Assembly: GCA_016291665.1 (NCBI GenBank)
Contig: JAEEYE010000004.1
Coordinates: 54,731-118,730 of the forward strand
Reading direction: 5' to 3'
Source of the DNA: Oxalobacter sp.
Lineage (GTDB): Bacteria; Pseudomonadota; Gammaproteobacteria; Burkholderiales; Burkholderiaceae_D
DNA: 64,000 nt
Below, in pieces: positions 47,427 through 57,720 of the stretch. Position 1 is the stretch's first letter. Every line of letters begins with the position of its first letter. Both the position numbers and the translations under genes were made by a program. Under the pieces are notes generated by a model. It had not been told where the DNA came from, ran no database searches, and saw only the letters and a list, made by a program, of their open reading frames with translations.

Positions 47427-48793
47427 GCGTTTTCCTTTCCTGCTTCGGGATGGCGCCTCCTGGCGATGAAAGCCCCTTTCTTGAAGCCTGTTGAGGGAAT
47501 CTGGACGATGTGGCCACTGCCTGGGGCAACGGTAATCGGGTTGCCGGATTTATCGCGCATTTCAGTCAACGCCATGATGGTGTTCCCTTCCGGTGAGAAA
47601 ACCTCCAGGGTATCGCCCACACTGAACCGGTTTTTGACCAAAACGGTTGCCCAGCCATCTGCTGCATCGGTCACATCACCCACATAGTGGCTGCTGTAGA
47701 GTTCAGATGCCCCGGTGATATAGTTCTGGTAGTCTTTCGTATGGTGCCTGACATAAAAGCCGTCGGTATAGCCCCTGTTGGCCAAGCCATCCAAGGCACC
47801 CAAGAGCTTTTCGTCAAAAGGCCTGCCGGCAACGGCGTCATCAATCGCTTTGCGGTAGGCTTGGGCTGTACGCACTACATAGTAGATTGACTTTGTCCTG
47901 CCTTCGACCTTTAGGGAGTCAACACCAATCTTTACGAGTTTCTCGACATGTTCAATGGCACGTAGGTCTTTTGAATTCATGATGTACGTGCCATGCTCAT
48001 CTTCCATGACGGGCAGCAGTTGCCCCGGGCGTTTGCCTTCTTCTAAGAAATAGACGCGTTCAGCTGCTGGGTGGCGTGGGTCAGAACCTAATGCCGATGG
48101 CAAAACACCCAAATCCTTGCGCATTTGGTCCATATCCATCTGGACAAAGTCACCCTGCGCATCTTCGGTGGCATTGGAGACGCGGTAGTTCCAACGGCAG
48201 GAATTCGTGCAGGTACCCTGGTTGGAATCACGGTGGCTGAAGTAGCCGGATAAGAGGCAGCGGCCAGAGTATGCAACGCAAAGCGCACCGTGGATGAAGA
48301 CTTCCAGTTCCATATCCGGGCATTGCTGGCGGATTTCTGCAATCTCATCCAATGACAGTTCGCGCGACAGGATGACGCGGGAGATGCCAAAACGCTGCCA
48401 GAAACGCACGTCAGCCCAGTTGATTGAGTTGGCCTGTACTGACAGGTGGACTATCGTATCTGGCCATTTATCCTTGACCATCATGATCATGCCGGGATCG
48501 GCCATGATCAGTGCATCTGGCGCCATTGCAATGACAGGCGCCATGTCATCCAGGTAAGTCTTAAGCTTCGCATTGTGGGCATAGATGTTGCTTGCCACAT
48601 AGAATTTCTTGCCGAGACGGTGGGCTTCCTGGATCCCTTCACCCAAGGATTCCAGGGATGAGAATTCATTGTTCCGTGCGCGGAGGCTGTAGCGTGGTTG
48701 CCCGGCATAGACGGCGTCTGCCCCAAAGGCGTATGCGGCGCGCATTTTGTCTAGGGAACCGGCTGGCAGTAAAAGTTCAGGTGCTTTTTGCAT
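47423..48793 (-). CDS. U32 family peptidase (TrhP/YegQ-like tRNA hydroxylation)
   Basis: 'LLLPAGSLDKMRAAYAFGADAVYAGQPRYSLRARNNEF', 'EVFIHGALCVAYSGRCLLSGYFSHRDSNQGTCTNSCRW'. Confidence 0.93.
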   Translation of the reverse strand: MQKAPELLLPAGSLDKMRAAYAFGADAVYAGQPRYSLRARNNEFSSLESLGEGIQEAHRLGKKFYVASNIYAHNAKLKTYLDDMAPVIAMAPDALIMADPGMIMMVKDKWPDTIVHLSVQANSINWADVRFWQRFGISRVILSRELSLDEIAEIRQQCPDMELEVFIHGALCVAYSGRCLLSGYFSHRDSNQGTCTNSCRWNYRVSNATEDAQGDFVQMDMDQMRKDLGVLPSALGSDPRHPAAERVYFLEEGKRPGQLLPVMEDEHGTYIMNSKDLRAIEHVEKLVKIGVDSLKVEGRTKSIYYVVRTAQAYRKAIDDAVAGRPFDEKLLGALDGLANRGYTDGFYVRHHTKDYQNYITGASELYSSHYVGDVTDAADGWATVLVKNRFSVGDTLEVFSPEGNTIMALTEMRDKSGNPITVAPGSGHIVQIPSTGFKKGAFIARRRHPEAGKENA

Positions 48794-48992
48794 GGTAGAG
48801 AGGAATTTTTATTTTCTGTTGCTTGTGACTGGGCAAGACGGATGGTTTGCAGGCCTAACAGGGATGGTATTGCTTCTGACGATGCTGTTTTTGATAGGTA
48901 CTGGGCATTTGGCAGTCCCCAAAACTTAGCTGTTTGAAATAAGCGCTGTTCGCTTAATATATTGATATTTCAGAAGAAAATTGAGCTTTGAA

Positions 48993-49080
48993 TGGTGCCC
49001 GGGACCGGAATCGAACCGGTACACCATTTCTGGCGAGAGATTTTAAGTCTCTTGTGTCTACCAATTTCACCACCCGGGCA
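48993..49080 (-). tRNA. tRNA-Leu (UAA)
   Basis: Reverse complement TGCCCGGGTGGTGAAATTGGTAGACACAAGAGACTTAAAATCTC...GGTTCGATTCCGGTCCCGGGCACCA; class II variable arm. Confidence 0.96.
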
Positions 49081-49134
49081 ACCGTAAGCCGCTATTCTAA
49101 CAGAACGTAAGCAATAACTGACATAAATTTTTGC

Positions 49135-49683
49135 TTAGAATTGCAAGGATAGCGCCAGTTCAGCTGCGCGCTTTTCCCCATCGGTCTGTTTGATATCGCC
49201 TGGTGCTGTGACGTCAGGGATCAAGATTTCATCCACAATTTGGCACTTAAGGTATTCCATCGTTTTCTTGAAAGCAAAACGGATGCCATCAAAGGTCTCC
49301 AGTGACGTTTCGGCACAGCAGGCAATCAATGCGCACTGCTTCCCTTTGAAATCCTTCCCGCCAACGCAAAATGCATAGAAGTGGTCAATAACGGCCTTGA
49401 TCTGTGCGGGGAATGTGTACCAGTAGACGGGAGATGCGATGAGGATGAAATCGGCTTCAAGGATGGTATCAACAACTTTGTTGAACTCGTGTTTATAAAT
49501 GCAGGCAGTGCCTTTTGCGTAGCATTTGTCACATCCCCTGCAACCGGCCACTTTCATGAAGGCTGTATCAAATTGGGTGATGGTGTGCCCTTGTTGCGCG
49601 GCGGCTTCCTTGAAGGCATTGACCATTGCGAAAGTGTTGCCCTTGCGTCTGGGGCTGCCAGTGAGTATTACAATCTTGCCCAT
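49135..49683 (-). CDS. Flavodoxin family / NADPH-dependent FMN reductase
   Basis: MGKIVILTGSPRRKGNTFAMVNAF; CRGCDKCYAKGTACIYKHEF. Confidence 0.9.
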   Translation of the reverse strand: MGKIVILTGSPRRKGNTFAMVNAFKEAAAQQGHTITQFDTAFMKVAGCRGCDKCYAKGTACIYKHEFNKVVDTILEADFILIASPVYWYTFPAQIKAVIDHFYAFCVGGKDFKGKQCALIACCAETSLETFDGIRFAFKKTMEYLKCQIVDEILIPDVTAPGDIKQTDGEKRAAELALSLQF

Positions 49684-49695
49684 CGTGATGCCTTT

Positions 49696-50391
49696 CTAGC
49701 CTATGTCTTCAGCAATATGGCAGAAGTTCTGGAGGATTTTGCATGGCCATGGTGTCTGCAAAGCCATGGCAGGTTGCGGCTTTCCTTCATTCTGGTCGTT
49801 TTCCCAAGCGGCTTTAAGGATTTCCTGGGTGAACTCAGGATGGAACTGCACCGAAAAGGTACTCGTGCCGTAGCGCAACATCTGGTAGCGGTCTTTGTCA
49901 GAATACGCCATGACTTCTGCTGTCTCAGGGGGTACCAGGACACTTTGCTCATGGAAGAGGTTTGCGTCGAATGAATGCGGGAAGCCGTCTAATAATGGGT
50001 TGTTGCGGGCATTTTCAGTTAATGTTACCTGGAAAGTCCCCTTCTCACCGCCATGGGGATTTGTGCCAACGGTGCCACCTAAGGCGTGTGCCATCAATTG
50101 ATGCCCATAACAGACGCCAAACAAGGGAATATCCATGGCAACTGCCTGACGGATCCATTCAGCGGTGCGTTCACTCCAGTCGGCCTTATCGGTGACCATG
50201 GCCCAGGAACCCGTGATGATGGCGCCTTTCACTGAATGGGGCTCAGGCAGTGCTTCACCCTGATACGGACGCACAATATCGGCTTTTTTGTTAAAGGCAG
50301 ACAACCGGTTGATAAACCATTGGGCCGTTCCACCGCATTTTTCGGGGATTTTGCCCGGTGGTGTTCCCATCTCAATAATCAGGATTGCCAT
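49696..50391 (-). CDS. Class I glutamine amidotransferase-like protein
   Basis: 'DIPLFGVCYGHQLMAHALGG' and 'FSVQFHPEFT'. Confidence 0.9.
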   Translation of the reverse strand: MAILIIEMGTPPGKIPEKCGGTAQWFINRLSAFNKKADIVRPYQGEALPEPHSVKGAIITGSWAMVTDKADWSERTAEWIRQAVAMDIPLFGVCYGHQLMAHALGGTVGTNPHGGEKGTFQVTLTENARNNPLLDGFPHSFDANLFHEQSVLVPPETAEVMAYSDKDRYQMLRYGTSTFSVQFHPEFTQEILKAAWENDQNEGKPQPAMALQTPWPCKILQNFCHIAEDIG

Positions 50392-50441
50392 CGTTGTTCC
50401 TTCCTCCCATTACGCCACAGAACGATACCATGTTATCGGGT

Positions 50442-51368
50442 CTACAGGAAAGTCAGCCAAACGGCTAAAGTGACGATGCCAAAGAGCGTCGATAAAAAGA
50501 TTGTACGTGAGGCAATCCCCCTGCCCTTGCCGTAGAGTTCGGCCAGCATAAAGGGACCGGTTCCTGTTGGCAAGGCGGACAAGACGACCGCTGACTTGGC
50601 CCATAGCGGTGGCATGTCAAAGACATAAAAGGCAAAGTACCAGACAATTAATGGTTGGGCGACAAGCTTTAAGAGTGTCAGTTCAATCGAGGTGCCGATA
50701 GAGGTCTTTTCTTGCCGTTCTGCCAGGAAAATGCCTGTGGCAACCAGTGCACAGGGGCTTGCTGCCCCGCCTAAGATCTTGACCGACTGCCTGATGCCGT
50801 AAGGGAGTTCCCAGCCAGTCATCATAAAGATGGCGGCAATGGCTGGCGCCACAATCAGCGGGTTCTTGCAAAGGGAAATGCCGACATGCCGGCAGGTTGC
50901 CCCTAAGCTTTTGCCAGACTGTGTGCCCATTTCGATGAAGATGATGGATGCCGCAAAATTAACCGACACCGTGAGGATCACACTGACCATCGTAGGCGCC
51001 AGGTTTTCAGCGCCGAACGTCAAAGCACAAAGCGGAATGCCGATATAGCCGGTATTGGCGTAGGAAGCTGACGTCGCGTCAATGGCGGCGCTAGCTAAGT
51101 CTTTCCTTCTCAGCCAATGGCAAAGTAGCACACCAAAAAAGAGGATGAAAACCCCAAGCTCAAATGCATAGAGAAAGCCTGGTTGATAAAGTGTTTCCCA
51201 CGAACTGTTGACCAGGATGTCGATCATCAAGGCTGGGAGCGCTAAGAAGACGACAAAACGGTTCAATTCCCGGCAGGCCACATCGCTTAGGATTTTCCGC
51301 CAACGGACAAAGTAACCCGCAAAAATCAGGGCAAAGACCGGTAAGACGATGTTGGCGATAGCGAGCAT
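50442..51368 (-). CDS. AEC family transporter (auxin efflux carrier fold)
   Basis: 'MLAIANIVLPVFALIFAGYFVRWRKILSDVACRELNRFVVFLALPAL', ~10 TM segments. Confidence 0.9.
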   Translation of the reverse strand: MLAIANIVLPVFALIFAGYFVRWRKILSDVACRELNRFVVFLALPALMIDILVNSSWETLYQPGFLYAFELGVFILFFGVLLCHWLRRKDLASAAIDATSASYANTGYIGIPLCALTFGAENLAPTMVSVILTVSVNFAASIIFIEMGTQSGKSLGATCRHVGISLCKNPLIVAPAIAAIFMMTGWELPYGIRQSVKILGGAASPCALVATGIFLAERQEKTSIGTSIELTLLKLVAQPLIVWYFAFYVFDMPPLWAKSAVVLSALPTGTGPFMLAELYGKGRGIASRTIFLSTLFGIVTLAVWLTFL

Positions 51369-51475
51369 GGCAGTTTATGAAATGCACAATGGAGCGAAGA
51401 ATACCGAAAAACAGCCGTTGCGTACACTCTGATGGGCTATATAATAAAATTTCCTATAACCCAACAGCCATTGCC

Positions 51476-52006
51476 ATGAAAAAATTCAGAACCCTCCTTT
51501 TGGTTGTCTTTGCCCTTTTTACCTTTTCGGTCGCACAGGCAGGTCCCGTTGAAAGCGCATTTTCCCCAGATGGGGGTGCCGAAGCCTTGGTGCTTAAGAC
51601 AATTGGTGCAGCACGCCACAATATCCGTATGGCCGCTTTCTCCTTTACTTCTTCGAAGATTGTCAAAAGCTTGGTCGCCGCAAAACGACATGGCGTTGAT
51701 GTCCAGGTCATTGTTGATGACAGCAAGGGCTGTTCTGACAATGCCACCCGTTCTGCGATGAACCTGTTGACCAATGCCGGTATCCCTTTGCGTACGGTAG
51801 GTACCTATAAACTGCACCACGACAAATACATGATTATTGACGGCAAGCATGTGCAGACGGGCAGTTTCAATTACACCCGTGCTGCAGCTGAAGGCAACAG
51901 TGAAAACGTCGTCGTCATCTGGAACGATGAGGCCAACGCCAACCGCTACCTGCGCCACTGGCAGTCCCGCTGGAACCAGGGACGCACCTGGTACTGCCCA
52001 TACTGA
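51476..52006 (+). CDS. Secreted phospholipase D-like nuclease (single HKD, Nuc-type)
   Basis: Signal peptide MKKFRTLLLVVFALFTFSVAQA; HKD motif 'HHDKYMIIDGKHVQTGSFNYT'. Confidence 0.9.
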   Translation: MKKFRTLLLVVFALFTFSVAQAGPVESAFSPDGGAEALVLKTIGAARHNIRMAAFSFTSSKIVKSLVAAKRHGVDVQVIVDDSKGCSDNATRSAMNLLTNAGIPLRTVGTYKLHHDKYMIIDGKHVQTGSFNYTRAAAEGNSENVVVIWNDEANANRYLRHWQSRWNQGRTWYCPY

Positions 52007-52222
52007 TATCCAGATGGTTTAAGCCTGTCTTGCGCTAACACAGGACAGGCGTCAGTTTTCCCGTTGTCTAAACAGGCTGACTTATGCCCTGCCTTGGGAT
52101 TTCCAAGAAAGTGCTTGGTAATCGATATCCCCCGTTTGATGGGGGGCGTTCAGGCGTCCTGCAGGGATTATGATTCGTTGGTACAATGCATTGAAGTGCA
52201 ACGTTAGCAATCCATTCAATAA

Positions 52223-53185
<963 letters not shown>

Positions 53186-53281
53186 AGGCCCCTGTTTGAT
53201 GGGGGTGGTTCTTTTCTGCTCCCATTGATAACCTATCCACATTGATTCATGCAGTACCAGAAAAACAACTAGGAGAGCATC

Positions 53282-53821
53282 ATGAGTGAATCCCGTACCG
53301 ACGCTGTGACCTTGACCCAGATTGAACGTTTCCAGTTCAAAGCGAATTTCGATGGTAGCAACACATCCATGATCCTGGATGAACCAGCACCACATGGCAA
53401 AAACACGGGGCCAAGTCCTGACCAGCTTTTGTGTGCTGCCGTTGCCAACTGCATGTCTGATGCCCTTTTCGGCGCCATCAGCCGCAAGAACCCGGATCCT
53501 TCCCCATTGACGACAACCGCTACAGCATTGCTCGGGCGCAATGAGGAAAACCGTCTGCGTATCCAGACGATTGAAGTGTCGATCAAACTGGGTAAGACTG
53601 TTGCTGAATTAGGCGACCTGTCCCAACCGATTGAACGGTTTGAAAACTTTTGCACGGTGGCAAGCAGTGTTTCCCGCGGCATTCCAGTCAAAGTCCGCAT
53701 CAGTGACAGTGAGGGCACCATCCTGAAAGATGAAATCGGTGGGGATCTGACACCTGCTGAAGGTGCGACCTGCTCCCTAGGTGGTGGTCCGGGTTGCATG
53801 TGTGGTGCCGTAACTGATTGA
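53282..53821 (+). CDS. OsmC family protein
   Basis: OsmC-like 'GPSPDQLLCAAVANCMSDALFGAISRK' and C-terminal Cys region. Confidence 0.85.
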   Translation: MSESRTDAVTLTQIERFQFKANFDGSNTSMILDEPAPHGKNTGPSPDQLLCAAVANCMSDALFGAISRKNPDPSPLTTTATALLGRNEENRLRIQTIEVSIKLGKTVAELGDLSQPIERFENFCTVASSVSRGIPVKVRISDSEGTILKDEIGGDLTPAEGATCSLGGGPGCMCGAVTD

Positions 53822-53846
53822 TTTTTAACCACGAAAGAAGAATTTT

Positions 53847-53873
53847 AGAGCCATCCTTCGGGATGGCTCTTTG
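53847..53873 (+). terminator. Rho-independent terminator after the OsmC-family gene
   Basis: AGAGCCATCC-TTCG-GGATGGCTCT followed by TT. Confidence 0.7.
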
Positions 53874-53904
53874 CTAAGCGCACGTCTTCTGAAAAGGAAA
53901 CCGT

Positions 53905-55020
53905 ATGTTTGAGAAACTCTTAAGCCCTGTTGAAATCGGCGGACTTAAACTGCCCAACCGCATTTTTATGGCACCATTAACCCGCAACCGTGCTGGGGAC
54001 AATGATGAAGCAACGGAGATGAATGCAGCGCATTATGCGCAGCGCGCGACAGCTGGGCTGATTGTGACTGAATCCATGCAGATTTCCAATCGGGCGCAAG
54101 GCTATGCCTATACCCCAGGGATTTACACGGATGTCCAGGAAGCCGGCTGGAAAAAAGTCGTTGATGCTGTTCATGCCGCAGGTGGTCATATTGCTGGCCA
54201 AATCTACCATGCCGGCCGCATTTCCCATTCGGCACTTCATGGTGGCTTACCCCCTCAAGCCCCTTCTGCCCTGATTGCTGAAAACACCAAGTGCTTTATC
54301 CGCGGGGAAAATGGCGATTTGAAGTTTGTCCCGGTTGAAATGCCAGAAGCCGTAACGTTGGATGACATCAAGGTCATCTTGGACGACTTTAAAAAGGCGG
54401 CGCAGCGTGCGGTCCGTGCTGGCTTTGACCTCTTGGAAGTCCATGCGGCAAACGGTTACCTGCTCCACCAGTTCTTATCTAGCAATACGAATATCCGCAC
54501 TGACCAGTATGGCGGCTCGATTGAAAACCGTGCCCGTTTGGCACTGGAAGTCTATGATACGTTTGTGGGTGTTATTGGCGATGGTAAGGTGGGTATGCGT
54601 ATTTCGCCTAACTTCAACATTAATGGGATTGCTGATCAGGAATGGGAAGCGATGACCTTTTACCTGATTGGTGAATTGAACAGGCGTAACCCTGCTTACC
54701 TGCATATAGCAGAACCCAGCTGGGTTGGGGGTGACGCGTTTACCGATGCATTTAGAAGCAAAATCCGTGAAGCTTTCAAAGGCAAGATTATTTTAGCAGG
54801 CAGCTATACGCCAGAACTGGCTGAACATGTGCTGGAAGCAGGTTTTGCGGACGCGGTTGCCTTTGGACGGCGTTTTATCGCCAACCCTGACTTCGTCGCC
54901 CGCGTAAAGCACAACGGCCCTTACAATGAGCTGGATAAGAAGACGATTTACCGCCGTGGGATGGCACATGGCTACTTGGATTACCCGACGTTGGCCGATG
55001 TACAGAAGGAAGGCGCCTGA
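53905..55020 (+). CDS. nemA: Old Yellow Enzyme family alkene reductase (NemA-like)
   Basis: 'MFEKLLSPVEIGGLKLPNRIFMAPLTRNRA', 'GFDLLEVHAANGYLLHQFLSSNTNIRTDQYGGSIENRARL'. Confidence 0.93.
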   Translation: MFEKLLSPVEIGGLKLPNRIFMAPLTRNRAGDNDEATEMNAAHYAQRATAGLIVTESMQISNRAQGYAYTPGIYTDVQEAGWKKVVDAVHAAGGHIAGQIYHAGRISHSALHGGLPPQAPSALIAENTKCFIRGENGDLKFVPVEMPEAVTLDDIKVILDDFKKAAQRAVRAGFDLLEVHAANGYLLHQFLSSNTNIRTDQYGGSIENRARLALEVYDTFVGVIGDGKVGMRISPNFNINGIADQEWEAMTFYLIGELNRRNPAYLHIAEPSWVGGDAFTDAFRSKIREAFKGKIILAGSYTPELAEHVLEAGFADAVAFGRRFIANPDFVARVKHNGPYNELDKKTIYRRGMAHGYLDYPTLADVQKEGA

Positions 55021-55494
55021 CTAACTGAACGTGAGTTCGCCCTTATGGTTGATGCAATGGATTTTAATCGGTTTTTCGCGGGAAGATTCCTGCCGGAATT
55101 CGTCCAGGATGTCAGCGAGCGAAATCCCATCGAGTTCATGCTGGATGCGGTTGGAAATCGTCTTCCAGACCGATTGGGTTTCACAGACCGACTGCCGTGG
55201 GCAGTTGTTGGACTTGTTCCCAAAGCAGACTACGAAGCGTACCCCATTGTCAAAGAGCGCAATCATCTGTCCCAGGCTGATGTCATCAATGCTTTTGAGC
55301 AGACGGATACCGCCATTCGCACCGATGATGGCGTCCGTAATGCCATGGCGTTTGAGTTCAGCGTGGATGTTTTCAATCACTTTGTTGCTGACATTGATCC
55401 GTTCTGCCAGCGCTGTGATGGAAAGCGGTGCTTTCACCTGGTGCAGTTCGTAAATCAGCCGGATGGCGTAGCGGGTATTGGTGGAAAGGATCAT
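55021..55494 (-). CDS. Rrf2 family transcriptional regulator
   Basis: 'MILSTNTRYAIRLIYELHQVKAPLSITALAERINVSNKVIENIHAELKRHGI'; C-terminal Cys residues (CFGNKSNNCPRQSVC). Confidence 0.85.
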   Translation of the reverse strand: MILSTNTRYAIRLIYELHQVKAPLSITALAERINVSNKVIENIHAELKRHGITDAIIGANGGIRLLKSIDDISLGQMIALFDNGVRFVVCFGNKSNNCPRQSVCETQSVWKTISNRIQHELDGISLADILDEFRQESSREKPIKIHCINHKGELTFS

Positions 55495-55569
55495 CGTGCA
55501 ATGTAATCAACGGGCGACTTCGGCTATTGTACACGTTATCGCCTTATCGGACTTTTAAAGGATATTGAG

Positions 55570-56124
55570 ATGGATATTCGGCAGTATTTCGCCCGTATGA
55601 AAGGCGGTCCCCGTACCTTAAAGCGGCCTCCTGTCTCTGAACTGGGCTTTGCCTGGATTGGCGGGTTTCTCGGTATCTTTGGTGTCTGGTGGATCAACCA
55701 CTTTATGGGAATCCAAGGCAATGAGAACCTGTATTTGATTGGTTCTTTTGGTGCGTCGGCTGTCCTGATTTATGGTGTACCGGGTGGCCCATTATCCCAG
55801 CCGCGTAACATCATCGGCGGTCATTTTATTTCTGCGATTGTCGGCGTCGGTGCCTATATGCTCTTCCCGGACAATATCCCACTAGCCAGTGCCGTTGCGG
55901 TGGCCACTGCCATTGCTGCGATGATGGCAACGATGACAACACACCCACCAGGTGGTGCTACAGCGTTGATTGCGGTAATCAGTGGCGATTCTGTGCATGA
56001 CTTAGGCTTTATGTATGCCTTATCCCCTGTGTTGGTGGGCGCCATCATTATGACGGTGGTTGCCGTCATCGTGAACAATTTTTCGTCCAACCCGGCAAGG
56101 CATTATCCGAAATATTGGATTTAA
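55570..56124 (+). CDS. HPP family membrane protein
   Basis: 'FGASAVLIYGVPGGPLSQPRNIIGGHFISAIVGV', 'TTHPPGGATALIAVI'. Confidence 0.92.
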   Translation: MDIRQYFARMKGGPRTLKRPPVSELGFAWIGGFLGIFGVWWINHFMGIQGNENLYLIGSFGASAVLIYGVPGGPLSQPRNIIGGHFISAIVGVGAYMLFPDNIPLASAVAVATAIAAMMATMTTHPPGGATALIAVISGDSVHDLGFMYALSPVLVGAIIMTVVAVIVNNFSSNPARHYPKYWI

Positions 56125-56176
56125 TCACCCTGCCCAACACCCGCTAAATGCAGTAGAATAATACGCTCGCTTTAGT

Positions 56177-56261
56177 GCAGAGGTGGCGAAATTGGTAGAC
56201 GCACCAGATTTAGGTTCTGGCGCCGAAAGGTGTAGGGGTTCGAGTCCCCTCCTCTGCACCA
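56177..56261 (+). tRNA. tRNA-Leu (UAG)
   Basis: GCAGAGGTGGCGAAATTGGTAGACGCACCAGATTTAGGTTCTGGC...GGTTCGAGTCCCCTCCTCTGCACCA. Confidence 0.96.
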
Positions 56262-56272
56262 CAGATATCATG

Positions 56273-56304
56273 AAAAAATGCTGTCATAATGACAGCATTT
56301 TTTT
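56273..56304. terminator. Bidirectional Rho-independent terminator
   Basis: AAAAAATGCTGTCAT-A-ATGACAGCATTTTTTT between tRNA-Leu(+) and the Sel1 gene(-). Confidence 0.85.
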
Positions 56305-56381
56305 GTGCGTTCGTAATTCTTCTCTTCTGTGTGCATTAACCGATTTTCCGACTGTCTGGCATGTAGGGACATCTGATTACT

Positions 56382-57308
56382 TTACCGGCATCCTTCTCTA
56401 CCACCACAGTCGCCCTGCTGCATTGCCTTATCCGACCAGTATTGGGCTTTCTTCAAATCTTTTGGGACACCTTTTCCGTTGTAGTAAATCGAAGCCAGGT
56501 TGTCTTGGGCCTTTTGGTTGCCTTGCATTGCAGACTTTTCGTACCAGTATCTGGCTTTGGCATAGTCCTGTTCCACCCCGTAGCCCTTTTCATAGAGCCA
56601 TCCCAAGAGAACTTGTCCTTGGCTGTTACCCTGGTTGGCCGATTGTTCAGCCCAGTACCTTGCCTGGTCGTAGTCCTGCCCAATGCCATTGCCTTTGTAG
56701 TACATCGTGCTCAGTTTGTTCTGTGCTTTGGCGTTTCCTTGTTTGGCTGCTGCTTCAAACCAGTGTTTGGCTTTGGCTAAGTCCTGTTCAATCCGCACGT
56801 CTTCACTATAGATTTCACCCAACATATATTGGGCTTGGACTTGGCCTTGTTTGGCTGAGCGTTCATACCACTCAATGGCTTTAGGATAGTCGAATTTTAA
56901 GCCATAGCCATGATGGTACATCCAGGCAAGATCATATTGGGCATTGGCATCCCCTTTTTGGGCTGATTCTTCCAAAGCGGATAGGATGGCTTCGCGGCGC
57001 ACCTTGGCATCTGCGTAATCTTTTTTGGCGGCATTGCCATACCAGTAGGTGGCACTGATTCTGCTTGGGGCAACGCATATGCCTTCCTCGAACAGCTTGG
57101 CCAACTCGTATTGGGATTTCGCATCGCCTTTGATTGCCTGTGTTTCTATCGTTTTAAAATCCTGGCAGGCTTCTACAGGTTTTGATGCTGATGCATTGGT
57201 TGCATCAGCGTTTTTTTTGTTAGTCTGCACAGCATTCTCCCCACAGGCAGATAGGCATATGGACATCAGTGCAAATGCCAATAGCCCTTTTAATTTGGTG
57301 TGTATCAT
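56382..57308 (-). CDS. Sel1-repeat lipoprotein
   Basis: Lipobox LSACGEN; repeated 'AKAxYWYEKSAxQGNxxAQxxLxxxYxxGxGVxQDY' units. Start taken at 57308. Confidence 0.92.
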   Translation of the reverse strand: MIHTKLKGLLAFALMSICLSACGENAVQTNKKNADATNASASKPVEACQDFKTIETQAIKGDAKSQYELAKLFEEGICVAPSRISATYWYGNAAKKDYADAKVRREAILSALEESAQKGDANAQYDLAWMYHHGYGLKFDYPKAIEWYERSAKQGQVQAQYMLGEIYSEDVRIEQDLAKAKHWFEAAAKQGNAKAQNKLSTMYYKGNGIGQDYDQARYWAEQSANQGNSQGQVLLGWLYEKGYGVEQDYAKARYWYEKSAMQGNQKAQDNLASIYYNGKGVPKDLKKAQYWSDKAMQQGDCGGREGCR

Positions 57309-57358
57309 CGCGTCTTTCCCATCTTTGGCCAAAGTCACTATAACAGATGCCATTTTGC

Positions 57359-57705
57359 CTGAATGGACAAAGGAATTTCAACTTGGTCTATCCAGACGGC
57401 ATCCTGCCAAGGCTCTCTCCTGCCTATGACATCGTTTGAACGTTGCCTTTCGTGCCGACTGAGCGCGGACCTGCCTTGAACATGGCTCGGACAAAGGACT
57501 GGCGGCAACTTTCTTTGGCGCATTTTGAGCGGTGGGCACAAAGGATTTGTGCACCTTGGCTCGTCATTAGGACGCACCTTATAGAGACCCAGGAAAAAGC
57601 TAGGAGCCTTTGGCCGTGATGCTTAAGGACTTACCGATGGATGGGTACCATCAAACAGTCCTCAAAGCGCATGTCCAAAAGCTCCATGCTGACTTCCGGT
57701 TTTAA
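57359..57705 (+). pseudogene. Degraded hipA C-terminal fragment (HipA-family kinase)
   Basis: Reading through one TGA: LNGQRNFNLVYPDGILPRLSPAYDIV*TLPFVPTERGPALNMARTKDWRQLSLAHFERWAQRICAPWLVIRTHLIETQEKARSLWP, then after a frameshift VMLKDLPMDGYHQTVLKAHVQKLHADFRF*. Matches the HipA C-terminal layout (KNFSLLYPDG..PRLSPAYDLVST). Confidence 0.75.
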
Positions 57706-57720
57706 CAGGAAGCCACCAGC

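Noticed and set aside
56183-56884. 233-aa plus-strand ORF
   Set aside because: Starts inside tRNA-Leu and runs antisense to the Sel1-repeat gene; composition is that of an antisense frame.
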